From Patescibacteria group bacterium (GTDB taxonomy: Bacteria > Patescibacteriota > Minisyncoccia > Minisyncoccales > Staskawiczbacteraceae), in the NCBI GenBank assembly GCA_022703425.1, contig JAKLDQ010000005.1, positions 1 to 37,564 of the forward strand: 37,564 nt of DNA, read 5' to 3'. Position numbers and translations under genes: made by a program. This document shows positions 29,981-37,305 of the stretch, one piece after another. Each line of letters begins with the position of its first letter. The first letter of the stretch is position 1. Under the pieces are notes generated by a model that searched no databases, was not told where the DNA came from, and saw only the letters and a list, made by a program, of their open reading frames with translations.

Positions 29981-31267
29981 ATGGCGAAAAAGAGTTATTA
30001 TATCACTACTTTCGGGTGCCAGATGAACGTTTCAGACAGCGAGAGAATTGCATCTATGTTGAGCAGTTTGGATTATGTCCCCGCAAGTAACCTCGAAGAT
30101 GCAGACCTGGCTTTGGTAAATATGTGTTCTGTCAGGCAGACAGCCGTAGACAGAGTCCACGGACTTGCAAAAAAGTTCAGGGAAATACGCGAAAAAAACA
30201 AAAAGTTCACTGCTATACTTACAGGTTGTGTTTTAAAAAAAGACTCCCAAAAGTTATGCAAAATTTTTGATTACGTGATTGATGTGCGGGAAATAAAGGA
30301 TCTGGCAAAGTTTCTGGGAAGCAAAAGTTTTGATTCAATAGATCACTATCTGCAGATTGCCCCCGCACACCAGTCAAAGTTTTCTGCCAATGTTCCGATA
30401 ATGACAGGATGCAATAATTTCTGCACATATTGTGTTGTACCTTACACAAGAAACCGTGAAACATCGAGGCCGGCAAAAGAGATAGTTGCCGAAATTACAA
30501 AGCTTGTAAAAAAGGGGTATAAAGAAATATGGCTCCTGGGGCAAAACGTAAATTCCTATCATGGATTAATACTTTCGAAAAAAGGGTGGACAAGCTTTTC
30601 AGAACTATTGGAAATGATCGAAGAAATACCAGGCGAATTCTGGGTTCGTTTTACATCCAGTCATCCCAAGGATTTTAATGAGAAAGTAATCAAGACAACA
30701 GCTTCCTGCAAAAAAGTCACCCCATATTTAAATCTTCCGGTGCAGTCGGGCGACAATGCAATTTTAAAAAAAATGAACCGGCGCTATAAGGTAAGCGACT
30801 ACAAGGCGTTAATTAAAAAGGCCAGAAAAGAAATCCCAAATCTCTGCCTTTCCACAGATATTATTGTGGGTTTCCCCGGCGAAACCCAAAAACAGTTTGA
30901 AAACACTGCAAAACTTTTTCGGGAAGTCGGTTATGATATGGCGTATATAAACAAATATTCTCCCCGCCCGGGAACTGCCGCAGAAAAGCTGAACGATAAT
31001 GTCTCAAAAGAAGAAAAGAAAAATCGTGAAAAAATCCTTACCGAGATCTTAAAGGAAACCGCACTGGAAAACAATAAAAAAATTGTCGGGAAAGAAACAG
31101 TCGTTTTGATTGATTCAAAAACAAACGATGGATGGCTTGGAAAAAATGACCAGTATAAAACAGTAAAAATTAAGAGTAATGGACAGAAAAAAGATCTGGT
31201 TGGAAAATTCGTAAACGTGAAAATCACAAAAGCCATGGAATGGGCGCTCGAAGGCGAAATAAAATAA
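29981..31267 (+). CDS. miaB: tRNA-2-methylthio-N6-dimethylallyladenosine synthase MiaB
   Basis: 428 residues from the ATG at 29981; a longer frame overlaps the previous gene and crosses its terminator. The N-terminal MTTase domain has its three cluster cysteines in TTFGCQMNVSDSERI, LVNMCSVRQTA and ILTGCVLKKD. The radical SAM motif is MTGCNNFCTYCVVPYTRNRE (CXXXCXXC), with VTPYLNLPVQSGD and STDIIVGFPGET following. The C-terminal TRAM domain spans about 365-428. It adds the methylthio group to i6A37 of tRNAs. The isopentenyl step is provided by miaA only 405 bases downstream. No SD is present. Confidence 0.97.
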   Translation: MAKKSYYITTFGCQMNVSDSERIASMLSSLDYVPASNLEDADLALVNMCSVRQTAVDRVHGLAKKFREIREKNKKFTAILTGCVLKKDSQKLCKIFDYVIDVREIKDLAKFLGSKSFDSIDHYLQIAPAHQSKFSANVPIMTGCNNFCTYCVVPYTRNRETSRPAKEIVAEITKLVKKGYKEIWLLGQNVNSYHGLILSKKGWTSFSELLEMIEEIPGEFWVRFTSSHPKDFNEKVIKTTASCKKVTPYLNLPVQSGDNAILKKMNRRYKVSDYKALIKKARKEIPNLCLSTDIIVGFPGETQKQFENTAKLFREVGYDMAYINKYSPRPGTAAEKLNDNVSKEEKKNREKILTEILKETALENNKKIVGKETVVLIDSKTNDGWLGKNDQYKTVKIKSNGQKKDLVGKFVNVKITKAMEWALEGEIK

Positions 31268-31285
31268 AAGCACCCTTGAGGTGCT
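31262..31285 (-). terminator. Terminator of the 102-residue orphan
   Basis: AGCACC / GGTGCT hairpin (31269-31285) followed on the minus strand by TTTATTTTATTTC. It overlaps the last codons of miaB. Confidence 0.75.
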
Positions 31286-31298
31286 ATGTAAAGAAGTT

Positions 31299-31607
31299 TT
31301 ATTCTTTCCAGTTTTTGGAAAGTCCTTTCAGTGTTTCGTTGGGACAGCTTGCAATGAATGCAAGAACCAAACATACCGCCGGAATCCCGATGAGAAGCAG
31401 AGCTGATGCCAGAATCAGAATTATTCCGGCAGAGACAAGAATAGCCAGCGGCGCAACCACAATTGTAATCAGAACAAGGACACAGAAGAATTTGATCCAT
31501 TCTGCAAGAAACCTCCCTGCCCGATAGATAATTCCATTTTTTGCGATTTGGACTTCGATCCTTTCCGGTCCGGCTGTTTTTTCTTCAGCCACTTCATTAG
31601 CGCTCAT
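31299..31607 (-). CDS. Two-pass membrane orphan between miaB and miaA
   Basis: 102 residues. A charged N-terminus (MSANEVAEEKTAGPERIEVQ) is followed by two long hydrophobic segments, about 39-60 (IKFFCVLVLITIVVAPLAILVS) and 62-90 (GIILILASALLLIGIPAVCLVLAFIAS), and a short basic tail. It is not recognised. GGAGG lies eight bases before the ATG. The promoter -35 box overlaps the miaA start codon on the other strand. It sits antisense between two genes of one pathway, so it is probably a later insertion. Confidence 0.75.
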   Translation of the reverse strand: MSANEVAEEKTAGPERIEVQIAKNGIIYRAGRFLAEWIKFFCVLVLITIVVAPLAILVSAGIILILASALLLIGIPAVCLVLAFIASCPNETLKGLSKNWKE

Positions 31608-31650
31608 TTTTGAGCCTCCAATTAAAAAGAGCTAAAACAACGATTTAAAC

Positions 31651-31679
31651 AATTTATAACAAATATTATTTAATGTCAA
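31651..31679 (-). promoter_or_regulatory. Promoter of the 102-residue orphan
   Basis: Minus strand TTGACA (31674-31679), then TATAAA after 15 bases (31653-31658) or TAAATT after 17 (31651-31656). The -35 box lies over the ATG and second codon of miaA. Confidence 0.65.
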
Positions 31680-32566
31680 CTAGCAGTAAATTAATTGTTA
31701 TACTCGGGCCAACGGCGTCAGGAAAGACAGGCTTATCCATAAAACTGGCAAAAAAATATAACGGCGAGGTGGTTTCAGCTGACTCAAGGCAGGTTTATAA
31801 GGAGCTTGATATCGGCTCTGCAAAAATAACAAAAAAAGAAATGCGGGGCGTCCCTCATCACCTGCTGGACGTTGCAAATCCAAAAAGAAAATTTTCTGTC
31901 TCGCAATACCAGAGGCTTGCTTTAAGGGCGATCAACGAAATTCGGAAGAAAGGAAAGCTTCCGATGCTTGTCGGAGGCACAGGATTTTATATCCAGTCTG
32001 TTGTGGACGGAATAGTCCTTCCCGAAGTAAAGCCGGACTGGAAATTAAGGAAAGAGCTCGAGGCAAAAACAAAAGAAGAGCTGTTTAATCAGTTGGAGAA
32101 ACTTGACCCTGATCGCGCAGAAAAAATAGACAACAACAATCCCCGCAGGCTTATAAGAGCGCTGGAAATCGTGCTTTCAACAAAAAAGCCTGTGCCAAAA
32201 TTAAAAAAGAGTCCGGGATTTGATTCTTTGCAAATCGGACTGAAAGTTTCAGACAAAAATCTTAAACAAAATATTAAAAAGCGCCTGGAAGAAAGGCTGA
32301 AAAATGATGTTTTGATTAAAGAGGTAAAAAAGTTGCGCGCATCGGGACTTTCATTCAGGCGCCTGGAAGAATTCGGGCTTGAATACAGGTTTGTCGCACA
32401 ATACCTGCAAAATAAAATCTCACGGGAGGAGATGATAGAAAGAATACAAAAAGAATCAGAACACTTTGCAAAAAGGCAGATGACCTGGTTCAAACGGGAC
32501 AAAAGAATAAAATGGATATCAAGCCAAAAAGAAGCTGAAAAACTTGTCAAAAATTTTATAAAATAA
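31673..32566 (+). CDS. miaA: tRNA dimethylallyltransferase MiaA
   Basis: 297 residues. The P-loop is LGPTASGKTGLS. VVSADSRQVYKELDIGSAK and GVPHHLLDVANP are the substrate-binding motifs, with LVGGTGFYIQSVVDG and RRLIRALEI following. The C-terminal YLQNKISREEMIERIQKESEHFAKRQMTWFKRD is typical. It transfers the dimethylallyl group to N6 of A37, the substrate of MiaB. No SD is present. A TATAAC 11 bases upstream of the ATG suggests a very short leader. Confidence 0.97.
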   Translation: MSTSSKLIVILGPTASGKTGLSIKLAKKYNGEVVSADSRQVYKELDIGSAKITKKEMRGVPHHLLDVANPKRKFSVSQYQRLALRAINEIRKKGKLPMLVGGTGFYIQSVVDGIVLPEVKPDWKLRKELEAKTKEELFNQLEKLDPDRAEKIDNNNPRRLIRALEIVLSTKKPVPKLKKSPGFDSLQIGLKVSDKNLKQNIKKRLEERLKNDVLIKEVKKLRASGLSFRRLEEFGLEYRFVAQYLQNKISREEMIERIQKESEHFAKRQMTWFKRDKRIKWISSQKEAEKLVKNFIK

Positions 32567-32601
32567 AACAGCCCTTCGGTTTTGCTCAGGACTGTTTTTT
32601 T
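32567..32601. terminator. Bidirectional terminator between miaA and gatB
   Basis: AACAG-CC-TTCGGTTTTGCTCA-GG-CTGTT hairpin with a T-run on the plus strand and TTTTATTTTAT on the minus strand. It serves the convergent miaA and gatB ends. Confidence 0.88.
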
Positions 32602-34075
32602 ATTGCAGTGCTTTTTTAAGGAGTTCCTGCACCTTGTCGGGCTTTGCCGTTCCTCTCGTCTTTGCCATTACCTGCCCCGCCAAAAACTGCAGTGCGTTTT
32701 GTTTTCCCGCCTTATAATCATCGGCCGGTTTTGGATTTTTTTCAATTATTTCTTTTATAATTCCTTCAAGCTGAGAGTCATCTGAAACCTGCCTCAGATT
32801 GTTTGAATCCACAATGGATGACGGATCAGCTCCCGTGTTGAACATGTCAGACAAAACCATTTTTGCAACCTTGCTCGAAATCTCGCCTTTGTAAATCATT
32901 TTTATAAATTCTGCAAAGTTTTCGGGCGTAATTTTCCAACCCGTACCCGGCTCTCTGAAGCTTAAGCCCTGCAAAAGCCCCTGCACGTCCGACGTCAGAT
33001 AATTTGAAACCAGCTTAAATATCTTTTGCTCTTCCTGTTTTGAAATATCTTTTTTGAAATCCTGCTCCTTTATCCATTCCTCAAATTCAGAGACAACTTT
33101 TTCAAAAAATTCGCTCAAATCTTTGTTTAAAACGAAAAACTCCACGGTACTCTTGTCCAGTCCGAACTGGTCCTCAAACCTTATCCTTTTATTTCCGGGC
33201 AGTTCGGGCAGTTCTGATTTAATGGAATTTATAAAGCTGTCATCAAAGTGCAAGGCGGGCAAATCGGGCTCGGGGAAATATCTGTAATCGTGCGCCTCCT
33301 CCTTTTCTCTTTGGCTGAATGTTATTTCTTTTTTATCGTGCCACCCCCTTGTTTCCTGCACAATCTTTTCCCCCGCTTCCAGCGCTTCCGTCTGCCTTTT
33401 TATTTCAAAATCCACCGCTCTTTCAACAACGCGAAAGGAATTTAGATTTTTAATTTCAACCTTCGTGCCGAACTTTTTGTCTTTGCTGACGCTAATATTA
33501 ACCTCGACTCTCATCTGCCCTTTCTCCATATCCGCGTCAGAAACGCCCAGATAACGCAGAATGAGCTGAAGCTCTTCGGCAAATTTTCTTGCTTCCTTAC
33601 CGGATGTAATATCCGGTTCTGTGACCAATTCCATTAAAGGAATTCCCGCTCTATTCAAATCAACCAGAGAATAATCTGCCCCATCCGGATGCGCCAGCCT
33701 GCCGGTATCTTCTTCAAGGTGTATCCTGGTTATTCTTATTTTTCTTCCATCTATTTCCAAATGTCCTTTTTCACACAGAGGCATATCGTATTGTGAGATC
33801 TGGTAACCTTTTGGCAAATCCGGATAAAAATAATTTTTTCTGTCGAACTTTGAGGTTTTTGCAATTTCGCAGTTTAAGGCCAGTCCGGTTTTAATGACAT
33901 TTTTTACCGCCTGTTCGTTTGCAACGGGAAGGCTTCCCGGCTGAGCAGTACAAACCGGACAAATATTAAAATTCGGCCGTTTTTCATCCGGATCATTTTT
34001 ACACGAGCAGAACATCTTTGAATTTGTCTTCAGCTCTGCGTGTATTTCCAGTCCTATTGTAGGTTTGTATGGCAT
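32600..34075 (-). CDS. gatB: Asp/Glu-tRNA amidotransferase subunit B (GatB)
   Basis: 491 residues. The N-terminus PTIGLEIHAELKTNSKMFCS and the zinc-binding CSCKNDPDEKRPNFNICPVC are diagnostic, with KNYFYPDLPKGYQISQYDMP and IRITRIHLEEDTGRL following. The C-terminal YqeY-like domain ends in NALQFLAGQVMAKTRGTAKPDKVQELLKK. GatB binds mischarged Glu-tRNA(Gln) or Asp-tRNA(Asn) and phosphorylates it before amidation with GatA and GatC, which must be encoded elsewhere. It starts seven bases after the HD gene stop, last in a minus-strand operon. No SD is present. Confidence 0.97.
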   Translation of the reverse strand: MPYKPTIGLEIHAELKTNSKMFCSCKNDPDEKRPNFNICPVCTAQPGSLPVANEQAVKNVIKTGLALNCEIAKTSKFDRKNYFYPDLPKGYQISQYDMPLCEKGHLEIDGRKIRITRIHLEEDTGRLAHPDGADYSLVDLNRAGIPLMELVTEPDITSGKEARKFAEELQLILRYLGVSDADMEKGQMRVEVNISVSKDKKFGTKVEIKNLNSFRVVERAVDFEIKRQTEALEAGEKIVQETRGWHDKKEITFSQREKEEAHDYRYFPEPDLPALHFDDSFINSIKSELPELPGNKRIRFEDQFGLDKSTVEFFVLNKDLSEFFEKVVSEFEEWIKEQDFKKDISKQEEQKIFKLVSNYLTSDVQGLLQGLSFREPGTGWKITPENFAEFIKMIYKGEISSKVAKMVLSDMFNTGADPSSIVDSNNLRQVSDDSQLEGIIKEIIEKNPKPADDYKAGKQNALQFLAGQVMAKTRGTAKPDKVQELLKKALQ

Positions 34076-34082
34076 ATTACAT

Positions 34083-34751
34083 TTATTTTTCTCCTTTCCA
34101 CTCCTTAAAAAATTCTTTTAAATAATTCTCCATAAATCCATGACGTTCCAACGCAATTTTCTTTCCGGTGTCTGTGTTCATGTTGTCCTTAAGCCTTAAA
34201 AGTTTTTCGTAAAAATGATGTATTTGAGATACGCTTCTAAAAGTTCCTTCGTCCCAGTTGCCTTCAGGCAACGGAGCCTCGGGCTTCCAAATAGGAACAT
34301 CATGTGCGCCTCCATATGCAAATACCCTAGCTATTCCAACTGCGCCCATTGCATCTAAATTATCCGCATCCTGAACAATCAGCGCTTCAATGTCTTTTGC
34401 TGTTTTTCCCGAATTAGAAAAATTGTATTCTTCGTGCAATCTTATGCATTCTAACACCCTTTCATTTCTTGGATCATTAATTTTAGCTTTTTCGAGCACT
34501 TCTTTTACTTTCGGCAGTGATTCTTCTGGAGAACAGAACTTTCCCGTCTCGTTTTGAATAATTCTATGTACGTCATGCAGAAAAGATGCTACTGCAATGA
34601 TAAACCTATCACCTCCCTCTTTTTCCTGAAGGTGCAGTGCTATATTTAATGTTCTTCTTAGGTGATAAATATCGTGGCCGCTATTGTCGGAAGAAAACAA
34701 AATCTTAATTTCTTTTTCTAACGATTCAATTATTTTATCAATATCATCCAT
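34083..34751 (-). CDS. HD-domain phosphohydrolase
   Basis: 222 residues. The metal-binding HD pattern is seen as SGHDIYHLRRTLNIA (first His), VASFLHDVHRI (His-Asp pair), LHEEYNFSNS and VQDADNLDAMGAVGIARVF (final Asp region). This is the YedJ/YpgQ-like subgroup of HD hydrolases, likely acting on nucleotides or related phosphate esters. The ATG directly abuts the thyX stop. The operon position, with NUDIX, HAD and tmk genes, supports a role in nucleotide metabolism or clean-up. The substrate cannot be named. Confidence 0.9.
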   Translation of the reverse strand: MDDIDKIIESLEKEIKILFSSDNSGHDIYHLRRTLNIALHLQEKEGGDRFIIAVASFLHDVHRIIQNETGKFCSPEESLPKVKEVLEKAKINDPRNERVLECIRLHEEYNFSNSGKTAKDIEALIVQDADNLDAMGAVGIARVFAYGGAHDVPIWKPEAPLPEGNWDEGTFRSVSQIHHFYEKLLRLKDNMNTDTGKKIALERHGFMENYLKEFFKEWKGEK

Positions 34752-35471
34752 TTAATTAAACTGTGGTTTTACCAATGTTGCGCTTTGGCCGTCGGGTGCT
34801 ATTTCAAAATCGTCAAACATTATCGGCACTCTTTCTTTTACGTCTTTTAATAATTTTACCATTACATCTCTGATTTCCCAATGGGCGTCTATTGCGCACC
34901 TCATTTTAAATATGTGACGCCATTCCCTTAAATTAGCTGTAAGCACGATCTGTGATTTTATCGCAGTTGGCAGAACCTGTCTTGCGTCCTGCGGTACCCA
35001 TCCTGAAGCTCTCAGTCCCTTATACATCTGCTCGTTCATTGCCATCCAGTCATTAAACGAGACTTTCAGCGACACCTTCAATCCCGAATTTTCAGAGCCG
35101 GGAAGATTTAATTCTACAAGTTTCTCGTCCAAGTCTTTCCCGGGAGGCGCAATTACCCTGAATTCTTTTTCGTCTACATACCTGGTTGATTCCTGCGTAA
35201 ATGCCGCCAATCTGTGCCTTACCAATTCATGAGTTAAACCCCTCGAAACATCGTTGAACTCAACGCTCATACACGAATGTTCAAAAACAGATTCGTGGCC
35301 TCTCTTTCTCAAAACCTCTGCAAATTTTAAGGCAGATTCGCTTGTTATTTTATCTCTGCTCTGATAAGCAGTTCTTCCGGCTGTTTCGATAAGCTGCAAA
35401 GGATTCCCTCCGTCTGCGCCCATCATTATGGCAAGTATTTTATAACTTCCCTGATTCTGTAAGGTTTTCAT
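34752..35471 (-). CDS. thyX: Flavin-dependent thymidylate synthase ThyX
   Basis: 239 residues. The family signature appears as RHRLAAFTQESTRYV, a version of RHR-X7-S. AGRTAYQSRDKITSESALKFAEVLRKRGHESVFEHS is the upstream substrate and FAD region, and LTANLREWRHIFKMRC the downstream one. It makes dTMP from dUMP with methylene-tetrahydrofolate and FAD. The start lies inside the 3' end of tmk (32-base overlap), so the two are coupled. The upstream dCMP-deaminase-like gene could supply dUMP and tmk consumes dTMP, so the operon covers three successive steps. Confidence 0.96.
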   Translation of the reverse strand: MKTLQNQGSYKILAIMMGADGGNPLQLIETAGRTAYQSRDKITSESALKFAEVLRKRGHESVFEHSCMSVEFNDVSRGLTHELVRHRLAAFTQESTRYVDEKEFRVIAPPGKDLDEKLVELNLPGSENSGLKVSLKVSFNDWMAMNEQMYKGLRASGWVPQDARQVLPTAIKSQIVLTANLREWRHIFKMRCAIDAHWEIRDVMVKLLKDVKERVPIMFDDFEIAPDGQSATLVKPQFN

Positions 35472-36087
35472 GTTTTAATAATTTACTGTCTATAATATTT
35501 TTTATTTCATCAAAAACTTCGGGAATCGGCTTTTCTCCGTTAACCTCATGTACATTTTCAAACATCTCCGGAATTTTCTTGTAGATTTCATTCACTTTCG
35601 TGAGTTTTTCTTTTTGCTCAAATAATTCCTTCGGCTCGCCCCTGCCTTCGATGCGTTTGATGCAGGAATCCGGAGAAACGTCCACAATCAGTGTTAAATC
35701 GGGAAGCAGGAAATTGTCATTCATTTTTACCAATAAATCAACATCGAGCCCGTCAGAATAACCATATGCAAAAGTCGAAAAAGCATACCTGCTCGAAACA
35801 ACAAAAATTCCCTCCTCAAGAGCAGGAATAACTTTGTTCTCCAAATGCTCTTTTCTGTCCTGCACATAAAGCTTCTGCAACTCCAGCGGTTCCACATAAA
35901 TTTCTTTCCTTAATGCCTGCTTAACTTTTCTGCCTGCTTCTGAATCAATCGTCGGTTCTTTAGTTGTAATTACCTTTTTGCCTTTCTTTTCCAAATATTC
36001 GATAATCAGGTCAATTTGGGCGTTTTTTCCCGAACCGTCCAACCCCTCAACAACAATAAATTTTCCGGTAAAAGTATTTTTTATCAT
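35440..36087 (-). CDS. tmk: Thymidylate kinase (divergent motifs)
   Basis: 215 residues. FIVVEGLDGSGKNAQIDLI is the P-loop, with Asn-Ala where most family members have Thr-Thr. VITTKEPTIDSEAGRKVKQAL is the phosphate-acceptor region. VVSSRYAFSTFAYGY stands in place of the DR(Y/H)--S--AYQ motif, with Asp replaced by Ser but the Arg kept. LTLIVDVSPDSCIKRIEGRG is the lid region. It phosphorylates dTMP to dTDP. Its ATG overlaps the HAD gene stop (ATGA) and its end overlaps thyX. The divergence may reflect an altered nucleotide preference. Confidence 0.9.
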   Translation of the reverse strand: MIKNTFTGKFIVVEGLDGSGKNAQIDLIIEYLEKKGKKVITTKEPTIDSEAGRKVKQALRKEIYVEPLELQKLYVQDRKEHLENKVIPALEEGIFVVSSRYAFSTFAYGYSDGLDVDLLVKMNDNFLLPDLTLIVDVSPDSCIKRIEGRGEPKELFEQKEKLTKVNEIYKKIPEMFENVHEVNGEKPIPEVFDEIKNIIDSKLLKHENLTESGKL

Positions 36088-36707
36088 AATAAAATTTCTT
36101 CGAGTTCTTTAATGTTATGCACTAAATAATCCGGATTCAACCCTCTTAATTTATCTTCTGTGCAAAAACCCCACGTGACAGCAATTGTTTTTATGCCAGC
36201 TTTTTTGCCGGCTTCAATCTCATGGTTGCTGTCACCTATAAAAACAGTTTCTTCTTTTTTTAAATTGTGTTTTCGCATCAACTCTTCAAGAGATTCATAC
36301 TTATCGTGTATTTTGAAAACGACCTCTTTAAAATGGTTCTCCAAGTCATATTCCATTATTTCCGGAAAAATTGTTTCCTTCGGGTCAGAACTCAAAACAA
36401 ACAGACCAGCTCCGCCATTATACAGTTTTTTAATAAAGGCTGTAATTCCATTATATGAATTTGATTTGGGGCAGTCCGTTCTGACGATTGTTTTAAAGTA
36501 AAGCTCTTGTTCTTTTTCCAAAGTAAGATCCGGAAAATATTTTCCCCAAAATATCATATAAGGCTGTTCCCAATTTTCTTTAAGTTCCTCCAAAGTGATT
36601 TCTTTTCCGCCCAACTCTTCCAGCATCCTGTTTACAACCCATAAATGCGCTTCTACCGCGTCCTTCACAACACCAGACCAGTCAAAAATAACACTCTTAA
36701 ACATCAT
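36084..36707 (-). CDS. HAD-superfamily hydrolase
   Basis: 207 residues. Motif I is IFDWSGVV, where the usual second Asp is Ser, as in phosphonatase-type enzymes with DWAG. A helical cap spans about 15-80. Motif II is LFVLSSDPKET. Motif IV is TVFIGDSNHEIEAGKKAGIKTIAVTWGF. The loss of the general-acid Asp argues against an ordinary phosphoglycolate-phosphatase mechanism. It overlaps the NUDIX gene by 11 bases at its start and tmk at its end. A nucleotide-related substrate is inferred from the operon only. Confidence 0.88.
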   Translation of the reverse strand: MMFKSVIFDWSGVVKDAVEAHLWVVNRMLEELGGKEITLEELKENWEQPYMIFWGKYFPDLTLEKEQELYFKTIVRTDCPKSNSYNGITAFIKKLYNGGAGLFVLSSDPKETIFPEIMEYDLENHFKEVVFKIHDKYESLEELMRKHNLKKEETVFIGDSNHEIEAGKKAGIKTIAVTWGFCTEDKLRGLNPDYLVHNIKELEEILL

Positions 36708-37305
36708 AATTTTTTAAATATTCGTTATAAACTATCCGCATCCAATTGCTGTGGCTTAATTTGTCTTCGCCCAATTCAGAAAGATCTATAAGTCTTCCTT
36801 CCATCTTATCTGTTTCCCTCACGTTAATTTCGGGACTGTCGCCCACAAAATGATAAACAAGCCCAAGGTGAACCTTTTCAACATCTCTCGATTCATCGTT
36901 AACAATACCAACCAGTTTCCGGCTTAAAAAATTTCCTTTAAATTCCACCTCTTCATTCCACTCACGCATCATTCCTCCTTCCAGAATATCTCCTTCTCCG
37001 TCATCTCCCGGATTAATGTGCCCGCCCACGCCGAGCTGGTAGTCATTATTTACAAGGCGCTGTTCGCCCGCGTTCGACAGATATTTATATGCAAAAAATT
37101 TTTCTCCGAAACTGAAAAGAATATACGGGATTATCTGCTGATACGAAGGGTTGTTTTCCATGTCCCCCCTTCTTTTGAACTGCGCATTCTTTTTGATCAG
37201 CTCAACATAATAGTCCAGATTATCAGTTTTCAGCCCCATCCATTTTCCGTCCTTAAACAGCACCTCGCTTTCTACAACTAAAATTTGCTCGTCGTCCTTA
37301 GACAT
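36697..37305 (-). CDS. NUDIX hydrolase
   Basis: 202 residues from the ATG at 37303-37305. The NUDIX box runs from GGHINPGDDGEGDILEGG into MMREWNEEVEF, fitting G-X5-E-X7-RE-X2-EE-X-G/E. It is preceded by NDYQLGVGGH and followed by VHLGLVYHFVG. The N-terminal ~60 residues with the YYVELIKKN helix are typical of COG4112-like phosphoesterases. It hydrolyses nucleoside diphosphates linked to another moiety, with the substrate unknown. It overlaps the preceding deaminase-like gene by eight bases and the HAD gene by 11. Confidence 0.9.
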   Translation of the reverse strand: MSKDDEQILVVESEVLFKDGKWMGLKTDNLDYYVELIKKNAQFKRRGDMENNPSYQQIIPYILFSFGEKFFAYKYLSNAGEQRLVNNDYQLGVGGHINPGDDGEGDILEGGMMREWNEEVEFKGNFLSRKLVGIVNDESRDVEKVHLGLVYHFVGDSPEINVRETDKMEGRLIDLSELGEDKLSHSNWMRIVYNEYLKNYDV

